Below, one piece after another: positions 8,452 to 14,863 of a stretch of 40,292 nt of DNA. The stretch comes from a virus: the IMG/VR virus record IMGVR_UViG_3300028920_000146, positions 1 to 40,292 of that record; one strand, written 5' to 3'. The notes below the pieces were generated by a model that did no database searches, was not told where the DNA came from, and was given only the letters and a program-made list of their open reading frames with translations. Position 1 is the stretch's first letter. Each line of letters begins with the position of its first letter. The position numbers and the translations under genes were made by a program.

Positions 8452-8955
8452 ATGATTACTTTGGGCAAAAATATTTCGATTGGCAAGGTTATCGACCTCT
8501 ACAATAAGGAGCGCGCTCGCGCTTGCCGTCAAAGCCGCAAGCATGAATCTCTCATTAATAAGCAGGCCCGTCTCGACGCTTTGAAGGACGAGCTTTCCTT
8601 CTTCGAGGGCCTTATTGAAGAGTTCACTGATGACGTTCATGTTGTGGGCGTGAAGGAACGAGACCTTTCGACGGTTGTGCCGTTTGATCCAAAAATGGAC
8701 TCCACTGGCTACACCTTCTGGTCGCATGGTCGCGTGATCGACAAGCTGCACACTGTTACTGGGCGCGTCGATAAGGCTCGTGCGTCTCTCGATAAAGCAA
8801 ACCGTGGGAATGCTACTTCTGGCATGGACTCGGCCTTGCGCGTAAAGCTTGCCGCAGCCGTCGAGCGTTACTTCGAAATTGCCAATATGGACGGTTTCAT
8901 GAACGCTCCCGAGACGGTTCGGATCGAAGAAGACGGTGAAGTTGTCTTCGGCTGA
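8452..8955 (+). CDS. First early gene, hypothetical, highly expressed
   Basis: A 167-residue protein with no recognised family. The N-terminal half is strongly basic and helical (KVIDLYNKERARACRQSRKHE), the middle has a long helix (residues 35-60), and the C-terminus is mixed. It lies directly behind the best promoter and a strong AGGAGA ribosome binding site. Its codon choice (CGT/CGC for Arg, GAC, AAG, CTC) resembles that of the capsid gene and differs from the neighbouring accessory genes, so it is probably made in large amounts early. A host take-over or DNA-binding role is possible but unproven. Confidence 0.75.
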   Translation: MITLGKNISIGKVIDLYNKERARACRQSRKHESLINKQARLDALKDELSFFEGLIEEFTDDVHVVGVKERDLSTVVPFDPKMDSTGYTFWSHGRVIDKLHTVTGRVDKARASLDKANRGNATSGMDSALRVKLAAAVERYFEIANMDGFMNAPETVRIEEDGEVVFG

Positions 8956-8964
8956 ATAAACCTG

Positions 8965-8993
8965 TCCCTCTCGGTTTGGTCGACCGGGAGGGA
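8965..8993 (+). promoter_or_regulatory. 10-bp hairpin in early intergenic region
   Basis: TCCCTCTCGG (8965-8974) pairs with CCGGGAGGGA (8984-8993), with one G-T pair and a 9-nt loop. No T-run follows, so it is not a classical terminator. The GGGAGGGA side is also the only ribosome binding site for the 26-codon frame at 9002, so the stem could hide it. A processing or stabilising role at the 3' end of the first early gene is the alternative. Confidence 0.6.
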
Positions 8994-9001
8994 TATTACC
9001 T

Positions 9002-9082
9002 ATGGTGGACCTTAAAGCCAATTTCAAAGATAATGCGGGCCTTTTACCGAGGCACGTTTTTTTTATAGGAGGATTACTATGA
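9002..9082 (+). CDS. Possible 26-residue leader peptide
   Basis: The frame starts at ATG 9002, 8 nt after GGGAGGGA, and ends at a TGA that overlaps the next ATG (ATGA at 9079). The product has no recognised motif. The coupling overlap and the ribosome binding site support translation, but the frame is short and could be chance. Its downstream neighbour has its own excellent TAGGAGGA site. Confidence 0.3.
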   Translation: MVDLKANFKDNAGLLPRHVFFIGGLL

Positions 9083-9366
9083 GCGACTGGAATGCAGTCA
9101 CACCGCGCGAATTGACCTACGGCAACTTTGAGGGGATGTCAGTCATGGCAGACGGCCTTACCGTCCACGTCACTGACCCAAACCTTTATGTTGAATTGGG
9201 AGGAAACTCAGACCACGAGAAGCTCGTTATTTACCACGGCCCATCCGAAGATGAGCCTGATAAACTGGTCGTCCCTGTTGATTCGATTTTTTCAATTACT
9301 GAGCATGAAGATGAAAAGCGTTTTGCTATCCATCGTGCCAACTCCACCATCTACCTGGAGTGGTGA
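9079..9366 (+). CDS. Small early hypothetical protein
   Basis: A 95-residue acidic protein with a very strong ribosome binding site (AGGAGGA) after a T-run. It is beta-rich by eye (VMADGLTVHV, KLVIYHG, KLVVPVDSIFSI), ending RANSTIYLEW. No family was recognised. It is the second gene of the early block. Codon use is close to that of the first early gene, suggesting high expression. Confidence 0.7.
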   Translation: MSDWNAVTPRELTYGNFEGMSVMADGLTVHVTDPNLYVELGGNSDHEKLVIYHGPSEDEPDKLVVPVDSIFSITEHEDEKRFAIHRANSTIYLEW

Positions 9367-9367
9367 C

Positions 9368-9472
9368 ATGAGCGGCAAAGCAATCAATGTAGTAGACCGT
9401 TACTTTTATGTTATTTTTGCGGTCTTCGTTGCGATTGGCGCAGCTGGGGCTTTTGTTATTTCTATTTTTTAG
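9368..9472 (+). CDS. Tiny membrane protein (34 residues)
   Basis: ATG at 9368 lies 1 nt after the previous stop codon. The product is a short charged head (MSGKAINVVDRY) and one long hydrophobic segment (residues 13-34) that runs to the C-terminus, so it is a single-pass membrane peptide. Small early phage membrane peptides often serve in superinfection exclusion or host membrane control; which applies here cannot be told. The stop is followed by an AGGAGG site for the HTH gene. Confidence 0.6.
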   Translation: MSGKAINVVDRYFYVIFAVFVAIGAAGAFVISIF

Positions 9473-9480
9473 GAGGAATT

Positions 9481-9690
9481 ATGGCAAGGATCAAATCATT
9501 GGCTTACGACGAGACGGTCAACCTTATCATGGAGATCAAGGTTTTGATGGTAAAGAACAATCTGTCTCAAAGAGCATTAGCCAAAAAGCTCAAGATAAGT
9601 GAGGCTGCTTGCAGCAAGCTTTTCCATTTACCGGACAACATCAAGCTTCTTCAGCGCATCCATAAAATGCTAGGTGGCAATAATGGATGA
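9481..9690 (+). CDS. Cro/XRE-like helix-turn-helix regulator
   Basis: A 69-residue DNA-binding protein. Residues 26-48 (KNNLSQRALAKKLKISEAAC then SKLF) match the helix-turn-helix of the XRE/Cro family: 'LSQ..LA..L.IS...SKL'. It has a strong AGGAGG ribosome binding site. It stands alone without a cI-type partner or an integrase, so it more likely regulates early transcription than lysogeny. Candidate targets are the control region near 8371 or the promoters at 14018 and 20379. Confidence 0.75.
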   Translation: MARIKSLAYDETVNLIMEIKVLMVKNNLSQRALAKKLKISEAACSKLFHLPDNIKLLQRIHKMLGGNNG

Positions 9691-9817
9691 GGTTGAGAAG
9701 AAACTAGAGGAGGCTCGCAGATTGGTAGCCCAATTCGAGGAGACCTTCGATAAAATCGAAGACGCAATATTTGATATTATTACTATTTTTAAGGAGAGCA
9801 GTAATGAGCAAAGCTGA
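9683..9817 (+). CDS. Small coiled-coil protein (44 residues)
   Basis: The start ATG overlaps the end of the HTH gene by 8 nt, and the stop lies inside the start of the exonuclease gene. The product is acidic and heptad-rich (VEKKLEEARRLVAQFEETF). This 8-nt style of overlap is the same as in the small-gene array at 16437-18477. No function can be assigned. Confidence 0.5.
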   Translation: MDEVEKKLEEARRLVAQFEETFDKIEDAIFDIITIFKESSNEQS

Positions 9818-10523
9818 TTACTACGACATCGACCTTCCAAGCGCATCGCTTCTTAGGTCAATACATAAGAACGGAATCAAGAAAGCCATGTGGATGAAAG
9901 ATCATCCAACGCCATCCAAGGCTCTAGCTTTTGGTTCCGCATACCACAAGTTCATACTTGAAGAGACAACCTTCGAGTGTGATTATTTTGTACTGCCTAA
10001 GTTCGGCAGATCCAAAGATGACCAAGCTGCAAAGAAAGCCATCATCGAAACTAATAGCGATAAGACTGCTATCACCCAAGATGATATGAACAAGCTTCTC
10101 GCAATGAGAGAGGCAATGATGGATAACGCACTTGCCCGTCATTACCTACGGAACATCGAGACTGAAACAGAATACTTTTTTGAGTTGAACGATATTGAGT
10201 TCAAGGCAAAGGTCGATGCGATAACCGTGGAGAACGTATTACTAGAGTTAAAGTCCACTAGCGATCTTGCCCATTTTCAACTGGCTTTCTTCAAGTATGC
10301 CTACCACATCCAGGCGTGGCTTTACAAGAAGGTAGTGGCCCCGAACGACCTTGTCTTTATAGCGCAAGACAAGGAGCCTCCTCATGAAGTGAGATTCTTC
10401 AATATCTCAGATGAGGTTATAGCGCAAGGTGAAGCGGATGGACTTGCCGCTCTTGAAGAATATGTCAAGTTCAAGGAGACGGGTATCTGTCAAGCTTACC
10501 CTGAAGAATTGGAGGTTATCTGA
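9804..10523 (+). CDS. RecE-like PD-(D/E)XK exonuclease
   Basis: A 239-residue nuclease of the RecE / DUF3799 type, expected to resect double-stranded DNA ends for phage recombination. Visible motifs in order: His48 in ALAFGSAYHKF, acidic residues 119-123, Asp138 in FKAKVDAI, the ExK pair Glu148-x-Lys150 in LLELKST, and Gln170-x3-Tyr174 in YHIQAWLY. The start ATG at 9804 sits 7 nt after AAGGAG and is preferred to an upstream in-frame ATG at 9771 that would add a hydrophobic stretch. It forms a recombination module with the DUF932 and Rad52-like genes that follow. Confidence 0.8.
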   Translation: MSKADYYDIDLPSASLLRSIHKNGIKKAMWMKDHPTPSKALAFGSAYHKFILEETTFECDYFVLPKFGRSKDDQAAKKAIIETNSDKTAITQDDMNKLLAMREAMMDNALARHYLRNIETETEYFFELNDIEFKAKVDAITVENVLLELKSTSDLAHFQLAFFKYAYHIQAWLYKKVVAPNDLVFIAQDKEPPHEVRFFNISDEVIAQGEADGLAALEEYVKFKETGICQAYPEELEVI

Positions 10524-11500
10524 TGGCTCACGAATTATCATTCCACAATGGCAAGGCCGAAATGGCCTATAACGCAAAGAACGGCAAACCTTGGCATGAG
10601 CTAGGGACTGCTGTTCCTGGAGCAATGACGGTGAAGGAGGCACTTGTAGCTGCTCACCTTAATTGGACAGTCGAGAAGGGTCCAGCCTTCACTCATGTAA
10701 ACGGGGAGTTCATCCCTGCTCCGGAACATTTTTGCGTTTTCCGCACCGATACCAATGCGGTATTGGGTGTTGTTAAAGGACAATACAACTGCATCAATAA
10801 TCGCGAGGCGTTCAGCTTCATCGATTACGTTCTCGGTGAAGGCTCTGGTCAGATTGATACGGCTGGCGCTTTGAAAGGCGGTGAGACTGTATGGATGCTT
10901 GCCGAAATGCCCGAGACGATGGATGTCGTCAAAGGAGATGAAGTCAAGAAGTATCTGCTCGTTTCGACTGGTCATGGCGGCAACGCTACGCTAAAGATCA
11001 TGTTCACCAATGTACGGGTGGTCTGCCAGAACACGATGAGCTTTGCTCTTGGTTCAGCATCCAACATGGTATCGATCAAGCATACTCCCAATTGGGAAGA
11101 GGAGTTCGATTTCGCAAAGGAAGTCCTCTGTCATTCGAATCAATATTGGGACGAGTGCAAGGCAATCTGCAAAAAGATGGCCGATACGTCTATCACTAGA
11201 GCGGAAGTCGGCCTTTTCATGGAAGCGATGTTCCCGAAAGAGATGGATAAGGAGCGCAAACGTGAAAATAGAATCAAGGAGAACGAGATGGTTCTTCAGT
11301 TGATGGAGACTGGCCGGGGAACTGACATTCCTGGCGTCAAGGGAACATGGTGGGGGCTTTACAACGCTTACGTCGAGTACCTTGAGCACATGAAGCCTAT
11401 GAGAAAGGGCAAGAACAATTGGGAATTTTCCCAGTTCGGTGCTGGCTCGAAGCTTCGGCAGAATGCTTTCAACTACATCTGTGAAAAGGTTGCGGCATGA
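10523..11500 (+). CDS. DUF932 phage/plasmid protein
   Basis: A 325-residue protein of the DUF932 (TIGR03299) family, found in many phages and plasmids and of unknown biochemical role. Family features seen: N-terminal PWHELGTAV, LGVVKGQYNCINNREAF, then STGHGGNATLKIMFTNVRVVCQNT at about 150-173. It is coupled to the exonuclease gene (TGATG). Neighbourhood with an exonuclease and a likely annealing protein suggests a role in DNA recombination or replication, in line with its usual context. Confidence 0.85.
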   Translation: MAHELSFHNGKAEMAYNAKNGKPWHELGTAVPGAMTVKEALVAAHLNWTVEKGPAFTHVNGEFIPAPEHFCVFRTDTNAVLGVVKGQYNCINNREAFSFIDYVLGEGSGQIDTAGALKGGETVWMLAEMPETMDVVKGDEVKKYLLVSTGHGGNATLKIMFTNVRVVCQNTMSFALGSASNMVSIKHTPNWEEEFDFAKEVLCHSNQYWDECKAICKKMADTSITRAEVGLFMEAMFPKEMDKERKRENRIKENEMVLQLMETGRGTDIPGVKGTWWGLYNAYVEYLEHMKPMRKGKNNWEFSQFGAGSKLRQNAFNYICEKVAA

Positions 11501-11577
11501 GCCGTCTACTTTTCTATGTGGTTGTCCTGTCGATAGTTGCGTATTTTGCATTTACTGTTATTGGAGGTATACGATGA
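11497..11577 (+). CDS. Tiny membrane protein (26 residues)
   Basis: A short frame with ATGA overlaps at both ends: the start overlaps the DUF932 stop and the stop overlaps the next start. The product is almost entirely one hydrophobic helix (LLFYVVVLSIVAYFAF) between short basic ends. The double coupling makes it more likely real than most frames this short. Its end carries the GGAGG site of the next gene. Confidence 0.55.
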   Translation: MSRLLFYVVVLSIVAYFAFTVIGGIR

Positions 11578-11867
11578 CCAAGAAGGAAGCGATAAAGCAA
11601 GCGTCCGAGTCTGTAAATATGTACAGATTCGGCAACGACTGGAGCGTGAACTTCTACCGGAGCGGGATCAACATGACTCAGCAAGGCCCAGTCGGCAACT
11701 ACTGGTATTGCCGGAGTTATGCCAGCTCGTGTAAGATCGAGAAGGCGTTAGAGCTTCTCGGTTACGACGAAGAGGAGATATATTCAAGGCTTCATGATTT
11801 CGATTATGGAGCTTTTGGGAAACAGTGGAGAACCTATATTTATTTGAAAGGAGATTGTTGTGAATAA
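11574..11867 (+). CDS. Hypothetical protein with Cys-rich C-terminus
   Basis: A 97-residue protein starting at ATG 11574 behind TTGGAGG. An earlier in-frame ATG at 11439 would lie inside the DUF932 gene and is rejected. It contains many Tyr, Ser and Cys residues (YWYCRSYASSC, and GDCCE at the end). The family is not recognised. It sits inside the recombination module and overlaps the next gene by 8 nt. Confidence 0.65.
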   Translation: MTKKEAIKQASESVNMYRFGNDWSVNFYRSGINMTQQGPVGNYWYCRSYASSCKIEKALELLGYDEEEIYSRLHDFDYGAFGKQWRTYIYLKGDCCE

Positions 11868-12483
11868 TAAATTTCATCCAGATGAACTGGTAAACATGAA
11901 GGGCAAGGTGTATCCTGTCGTAGGCGGGAGGTTGCGGCTTGCACATGAAGACGGAATAGACGGGATAACGACTCAGCTGATCCGGTTTGAACCTGACGAA
12001 TTGGCAGTAGTTAGCGCTAGGGTAACTCTGGCAACAGAGAAGGAATCAAGGCCTTTTACTGGTCACGGCGTGGCATCTGCCAAGAAGGATGCCCGTCTCC
12101 GTGATAGCCTGCTCGAGCTGGCTGAAACCAGGGCAATTGCCAGAGCTTTACGCTTTGCCGGATACGGAGTAGAGTACACCGGAGCCGAAGAGATTGGGCA
12201 GGAAGGCCCGATGGTTAGCCCTAACGCTCAGAAGAAAACTGCATCAAAGATGACCAATGCTCAAATTGCGGAGATCAAGCAAGAGTTCGCAACCGTGGAT
12301 GATATGCAAGACGCCTGCACCAAGATGGGCCTTGAATACAACAGGCTGATGAAGTTCTTGAAGTGCATCAACATTCCTAGCGACAAGTTCCCGAAAGACC
12401 GTTGCAGGAAGATGGCCGCAAATCCTGAAGAGTCAAAGAAGGCAATCCTTGAAGGCCTTGAAAGATATGCAAAGCAAGACTGA
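11860..12483 (+). CDS. Candidate Rad52-like single-strand annealing or ssDNA protein
   Basis: A 207-residue protein starting at GTG 11860, 6 nt after AAAGGAG. Residues 45-105 (ARVTLATEKESRPFTGHGVA, then LLELAETRAIARALRFAGYG) resemble the conserved 'R.V..F.GYG.AS ... AETRAIARALR' block seen in phage proteins of the Rad52/ERF kind and in some ssDNA-binding annotations. The similarity to Rad52's 'ARKRALR.FG' helix is suggestive only. A helical C-terminal domain follows (residues 128-205). Paired with the RecE-like exonuclease, it would complete an exonuclease/annealase pair. It ends just before a strong terminator. Confidence 0.5.
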   Translation: MNNKFHPDELVNMKGKVYPVVGGRLRLAHEDGIDGITTQLIRFEPDELAVVSARVTLATEKESRPFTGHGVASAKKDARLRDSLLELAETRAIARALRFAGYGVEYTGAEEIGQEGPMVSPNAQKKTASKMTNAQIAEIKQEFATVDDMQDACTKMGLEYNRLMKFLKCINIPSDKFPKDRCRKMAANPEESKKAILEGLERYAKQD

Positions 12484-12519
12484 AAAGCCTTACATGATTT
12501 CACCTATCACGAGAATACT

Positions 12520-12555
12520 GGAGAGGGGACGAAAGTCCCCGTCTCCTTCTTTTTA
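12520..12555 (+). terminator. Strong intrinsic terminator
   Basis: GGAGAGGGGAC (12520-12530) pairs with GTCCCC-TCTCC (12535-12546, one bulged G), closed by a GAAA tetraloop, and is followed by TTCTTTTTATT. It ends the early/recombination transcript. A 49-codon frame (12494..12643) crosses it but lacks a ribosome binding site. Confidence 0.9.
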
Positions 12556-12652
12556 TTGTGCGTTGGTTGAGGCGATGAGGCGCGAAAAACGGCGTCAAAC
12601 CAACCAGCGTAATTACCGTTTAATTAAACAACTAAAACCGTAAGGGCAAAAA

Positions 12653-13423
12653 ATGGAGAATTCACAGAGCGAAAAACACGCATTATATATATTATGTAAT
12701 AATATATATAATCTACTTAAGAATATAAATGATATTATTATTAATAATAACAGTATTAATAATAATAGTAATATTAATAATAATAGTAAAAGTGCAAAAC
12801 CAGCAGATTTGCTTGAGTCAATTTCGAAGAAGCTTGATTTACTGATTAATCAAGAAACAAAGAATGCTGCTTTGACTAACAAGCTTTTGGTGCTTTATGA
12901 CTATTTCAAGGCCAAGGACAAATCTCTGTTCAAGAAGGTTGAGGATGCTACCGATCCAGATAAAATTGCTGCTAGGTTGAATCGGCAAAAGAAGTTCCTC
13001 CAGAAGAAGGATGGTGTATCGGAAGGCTTCAATGATTTCTGGAAGAACACGTCATATCCTAAAAGGCCAGGAGATCAGAAGTTCCGTTGCAAATCGTTGT
13101 ATGAACGGCTGATTAATGCTGGCTTCACTCACCAAAATATCTTCGACTGCTGCGAGCGGTACGCTAAGGCCAATGTCGGCAACAAGTATACCTACGCTCT
13201 CCGCAACTTTCTAGGCAAAGAAGCTTTTCAGGACCATTCCTCAAAGTCTGCTGCAGAATTGAGCGGAGTTGACGATCAGGAGATTAGCGGAATAAAAGAT
13301 GAGATAGCTGAGTTGAATACTTTAGCTGAAGAGATGGACAAGATTGGATCTACGGAATCTGCCGATAAGCTGCGCAAGCAAGCCGAGGAACTCAAAAGCA
13401 AAATATCCCTGGAGGTAATATGA
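12653..13423 (+). CDS. Replication-protein-like (initiator or helicase-loader-like)
   Basis: A 256-residue protein. Residues 24-47 are an Asn/Ile tract coded by AAT/ATT repeats. Residues 118-200 contain FNDFWKNTSYPKRPGDQKFR, LYERLINAGFTHQNIF and YTYALRNFLGKEAFQ, the pattern 'FW..YP.K.g...a...y..l......i......Y......yi..l..FL....w' typical of phage replisome organisers (O-like or DnaD-like C-termini). The C-terminal 50 residues form a coiled coil. No helicase or polymerase gene was found, so it would recruit host machinery. It stands alone after a terminator, with its own unclear promoter, and overlaps the next start (ATGA). Confidence 0.5.
   Translation: MENSQSEKHALYILCNNIYNLLKNINDIIINNNSINNNSNINNNSKSAKPADLLESISKKLDLLINQETKNAALTNKLLVLYDYFKAKDKSLFKKVEDATDPDKIAARLNRQKKFLQKKDGVSEGFNDFWKNTSYPKRPGDQKFRCKSLYERLINAGFTHQNIFDCCERYAKANVGNKYTYALRNFLGKEAFQDHSSKSAAELSGVDDQEISGIKDEIAELNTLAEEMDKIGSTESADKLRKQAEELKSKISLEVI
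12683..12790 (+). other. Very AT-rich tract inside the replication-like gene (origin candidate)
   Basis: About 100 bp almost free of G and C, made of TATATA runs and AAT/ATT trinucleotide repeats (AATAATAACAGTATTAATAATAAT and similar). In many phages the replication origin lies inside the initiator gene next to an easily melted AT block. That makes this a natural candidate for a DNA unwinding element, which is inference. The encoded Asn tract looks like a flexible linker. Confidence 0.5.
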
Positions 13424-13875
13424 GCTGGCAAGACAAAGCACTTGAAGAAGAGACGTTCAAGAAAAACCAGGACAAACGTGAAAGGGCAAGAGAGATGGCC
13501 CGTTCATGGTATCGATTTCTTACACGTGATCCACGGTATGCCAAGATCCATAATACCTGGATCTTTGCCGGGGGTGATGGTATAGTCGTAAAGTATCTTG
13601 ATACGGAGGGAAATAATGATGGTATGTTCTACCATCGGAATATCCCGTACAAAGAAGGGAAAATCCCTGAGAAGATTCAGGAGTACTACGAGAAGCTCAT
13701 GGCTGAAGATTGGCCAGGGCAAGCACTGAAGATGGTGGCGGCAACAGTTGATCGAAACCGTCTAGGCTGGATAACTGTTCCTATGAAAAATAGCCCTCTG
13801 GAGGATAGGGCGGCAGCAGAAACCCTAGCAAGGCAAATAAGCCCACCAGGGGCTCCTGTGAGGCTTCCATTCTAA
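13420..13875 (+). CDS. Hypothetical protein
   Basis: A 151-residue protein, coupled to the replication-like gene by ATGA behind a GGAGG site. The N-terminal 40 residues are a charged helix (KALEEETFKKNQDKRERARE). The rest is mixed with the segment NTWIFAGGDGIVVKYLDTEG and a Pro-rich end (ISPPGAPVRLPF). No family was recognised. Its coupling suggests it acts with the replication-like protein. Confidence 0.65.
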   Translation: MSWQDKALEEETFKKNQDKRERAREMARSWYRFLTRDPRYAKIHNTWIFAGGDGIVVKYLDTEGNNDGMFYHRNIPYKEGKIPEKIQEYYEKLMAEDWPGQALKMVAATVDRNRLGWITVPMKNSPLEDRAAAETLARQISPPGAPVRLPF

Positions 13876-13890
13876 AAATACGGGGGACGG

Positions 13891-13937
13891 GCCGTCTCAG
13901 GGCTAGAGGTCGTCAGAACGGCTCTGAGAGCGGACCT
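13891..13937 (+). ncRNA. Candidate structured RNA (pseudoknot-like)
   Basis: In the 185-nt gap before the next promoter, AGGTC (13907-13911) pairs with GACCT (13933-13937) and, inside it, TCAGA (13913-13917) pairs with TCTGA (13923-13927). The 5-nt loop ACGGC (13918-13922) is complementary to GCCGT (13891-13895) just upstream. That arrangement is a hairpin whose loop can pair upstream, an H-type pseudoknot. A competing helix TCTCAG/CTGAGA (13895-13900 with 13924-13929) is also possible. There is no T-run, so it is not a plain terminator. Confidence 0.4.
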
Positions 13938-14017
13938 GTAAACTGTACTAATATTATGGCACGGGATTTGGAATTTACTATTTTTACCTTTAAAAAGGGG
14001 TGCGGCAATATTTCCGC

Positions 14018-14045
14018 TTGACGTAGATATGACTACATGTATACT
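14018..14045 (+). promoter_or_regulatory. Sigma70-like promoter for the middle block
   Basis: The -35 TTGACG (14018-14023) and -10 TATACT (14040-14045) are separated by 16 nt, with TG directly before the -10. Transcription would start about 14052, only some 9 nt before the ATG at 14061. A short GCGG/CCGC inverted repeat (14002-14005 with 14014-14017) abuts the -35 and could be an operator. Confidence 0.7.
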
Positions 14046-14060
14046 AGATAGGAACTAGAT

Positions 14061-14407
14061 ATGGAAATCAAACTGGTATTCCCTTTCCCATGTCCTTCTT
14101 GGAACAGACTATTAGCAATGAACAAGTGGCAGCGTATGAAGTTACGTCATACGATACACGCCATGGTGTCCGATTGCATATCACTCACTTCAGACGAAGA
14201 GACGGAGACATCGACAATTTCAGTGTTAAGGCCATCGTGGACGGAATTGTACAAACAGGAATACTTTCAGATGATTCGACCAAGCAGATCAAGGAAATCC
14301 ACCATTACTTCGTTAAGATCAAAAATCACGAAGAGGAAAAAACGGAGGTAGTCGTTGAGTATCTCAAGGAGCAAATGCCACGGGATAGGAGCGTCTCGTG
14401 TTACTGA
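14061..14407 (+). pseudogene. RusA-like Holliday junction resolvase, frame disrupted
   Basis: RusA-type resolvases cut four-way junctions, often before packaging. The frame from 14061 gives a good RusA N-terminus (VFPFPCPSWNRLLAMNKW, QRMKLRHTIHAMV), but the catalytic Asp part, RRRDGDIDNFSVKAIVDGIV followed by TGILSDDS, is read one base back in the frame that ends at 14407. Combined length is about 115 residues, usual for this family. A -1 change is needed somewhere near 14150-14185. The causes could be a real mutation, a sequencing error or recoding. A formal slippery heptamer TTTCCCA is at 14084-14090, but shifting there would discard the RusA-like N-terminus. A promoter lies directly upstream. 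Confidence 0.6.
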
Positions 14408-14564
14408 GACTAGAAGGTTTGGTGATTCAATAATCAGGGGTCGCACCTGCAAAGAATGCGGCAGGAAATTTGAAACCATAGAAATAGAAGGTGATCCAAT
14501 GTGGATCATTAGTGAATTATATTTTTTAGAGGAGAAGCAAAATGGGTTACACACAGAAGGATAA
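14355..14564 (+). CDS. Small NrdR-like zinc-ribbon protein
   Basis: A 69-residue protein starting at TTG 14355, 5 nt after a perfect GGAGGT. It contains KCHGIGASRVTETRRFGDS and IIRGRTCKECGRKFETIEI, the pattern of the NrdR-type zinc ribbon ('V.dSR....iRRRR.C..CG.RFtT.E'). The second CxxC is intact, but the first knuckle has only one Cys (C-H-G-I-G), so metal binding may be altered. It is far shorter than NrdR and lacks the ATP-cone, as in other small phage zinc-ribbon proteins. It overlaps the resolvase reading frame by 53 nt. Confidence 0.65.
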   Translation: MSISRSKCHGIGASRVTETRRFGDSIIRGRTCKECGRKFETIEIEGDPMWIISELYFLEEKQNGLHTEG

Positions 14565-14805
14565 TTCGGGAGTTGCGTTCAACAACGAACGTAAGGAGCG
14601 AGATTCCCAGCCGGACATTACTGGCAAGGGGATGATTTTTGGCAAAGAGGTATCTATTGCCATGTGGAAGAATACGTCTAAAAACGGGAAGCCGTATCTA
14701 GCATGGAAGGTTGGTGAGCCGTACAGGAAAACGGAAGATCAGCCTGCTCCCAGTAGCCAGCAGGATAAACAAGAGCAATCGAATGAAATCTATGAGCCAT
14801 TCTAG
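14542..14805 (+). CDS. Small conserved phage protein with NSGVxFxN/PDxxG motifs
   Basis: An 87-residue protein with GAGGAG upstream of its ATG. It opens with KDNSGVAFNNERKERDSQPD, then G.GMIFGKEVSIAMWKNTSK, like a widespread short phage and proteobacterial protein type ('NSG.LFkN..K....PDy.G.....g....sgW.k') whose biochemical role is not established. The C-terminus is Gln/Pro-rich and acidic, the sort of tail seen on ssDNA-binding proteins, but no OB fold can be claimed. It lies between the zinc-ribbon and Lar-like genes. Confidence 0.6.
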   Translation: MGYTQKDNSGVAFNNERKERDSQPDITGKGMIFGKEVSIAMWKNTSKNGKPYLAWKVGEPYRKTEDQPAPSSQQDKQEQSNEIYEPF

Positions 14806-14863
14806 ATTCGTTTCAATGAAACAGCGTAAACGATATATTACCAGTATGTTTAATGAGGATAAA

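Noticed and set aside
8317-9027. 236-codon open frame on the minus strand
   Set aside because: It covers the first early gene in antisense, lacks a ribosome binding site and family pattern, and is explained by the biased codon use of the + strand gene.
12494-12643. 49-codon frame with basic C-terminus
   Set aside because: It crosses a very good intrinsic terminator and has no ribosome binding site.
13938-13947. TGTAAACTGTA shared with 20399-20409 as an operator
   Set aside because: A single 11-nt match pair is expected by chance in 40 kb and the sequence is not palindromic.
13956-14021. 21-codon frame starting at ATG 13956
   Set aside because: No ribosome binding site and it ends inside the -35 box of the promoter.
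14084-14090. TTTCCCA heptamer as a programmed -1 frameshift site in the RusA-like gene
   Set aside because: A shift here would drop the conserved RusA N-terminal part, and no stimulatory structure was seen, so a mutation or read error further downstream fits better.
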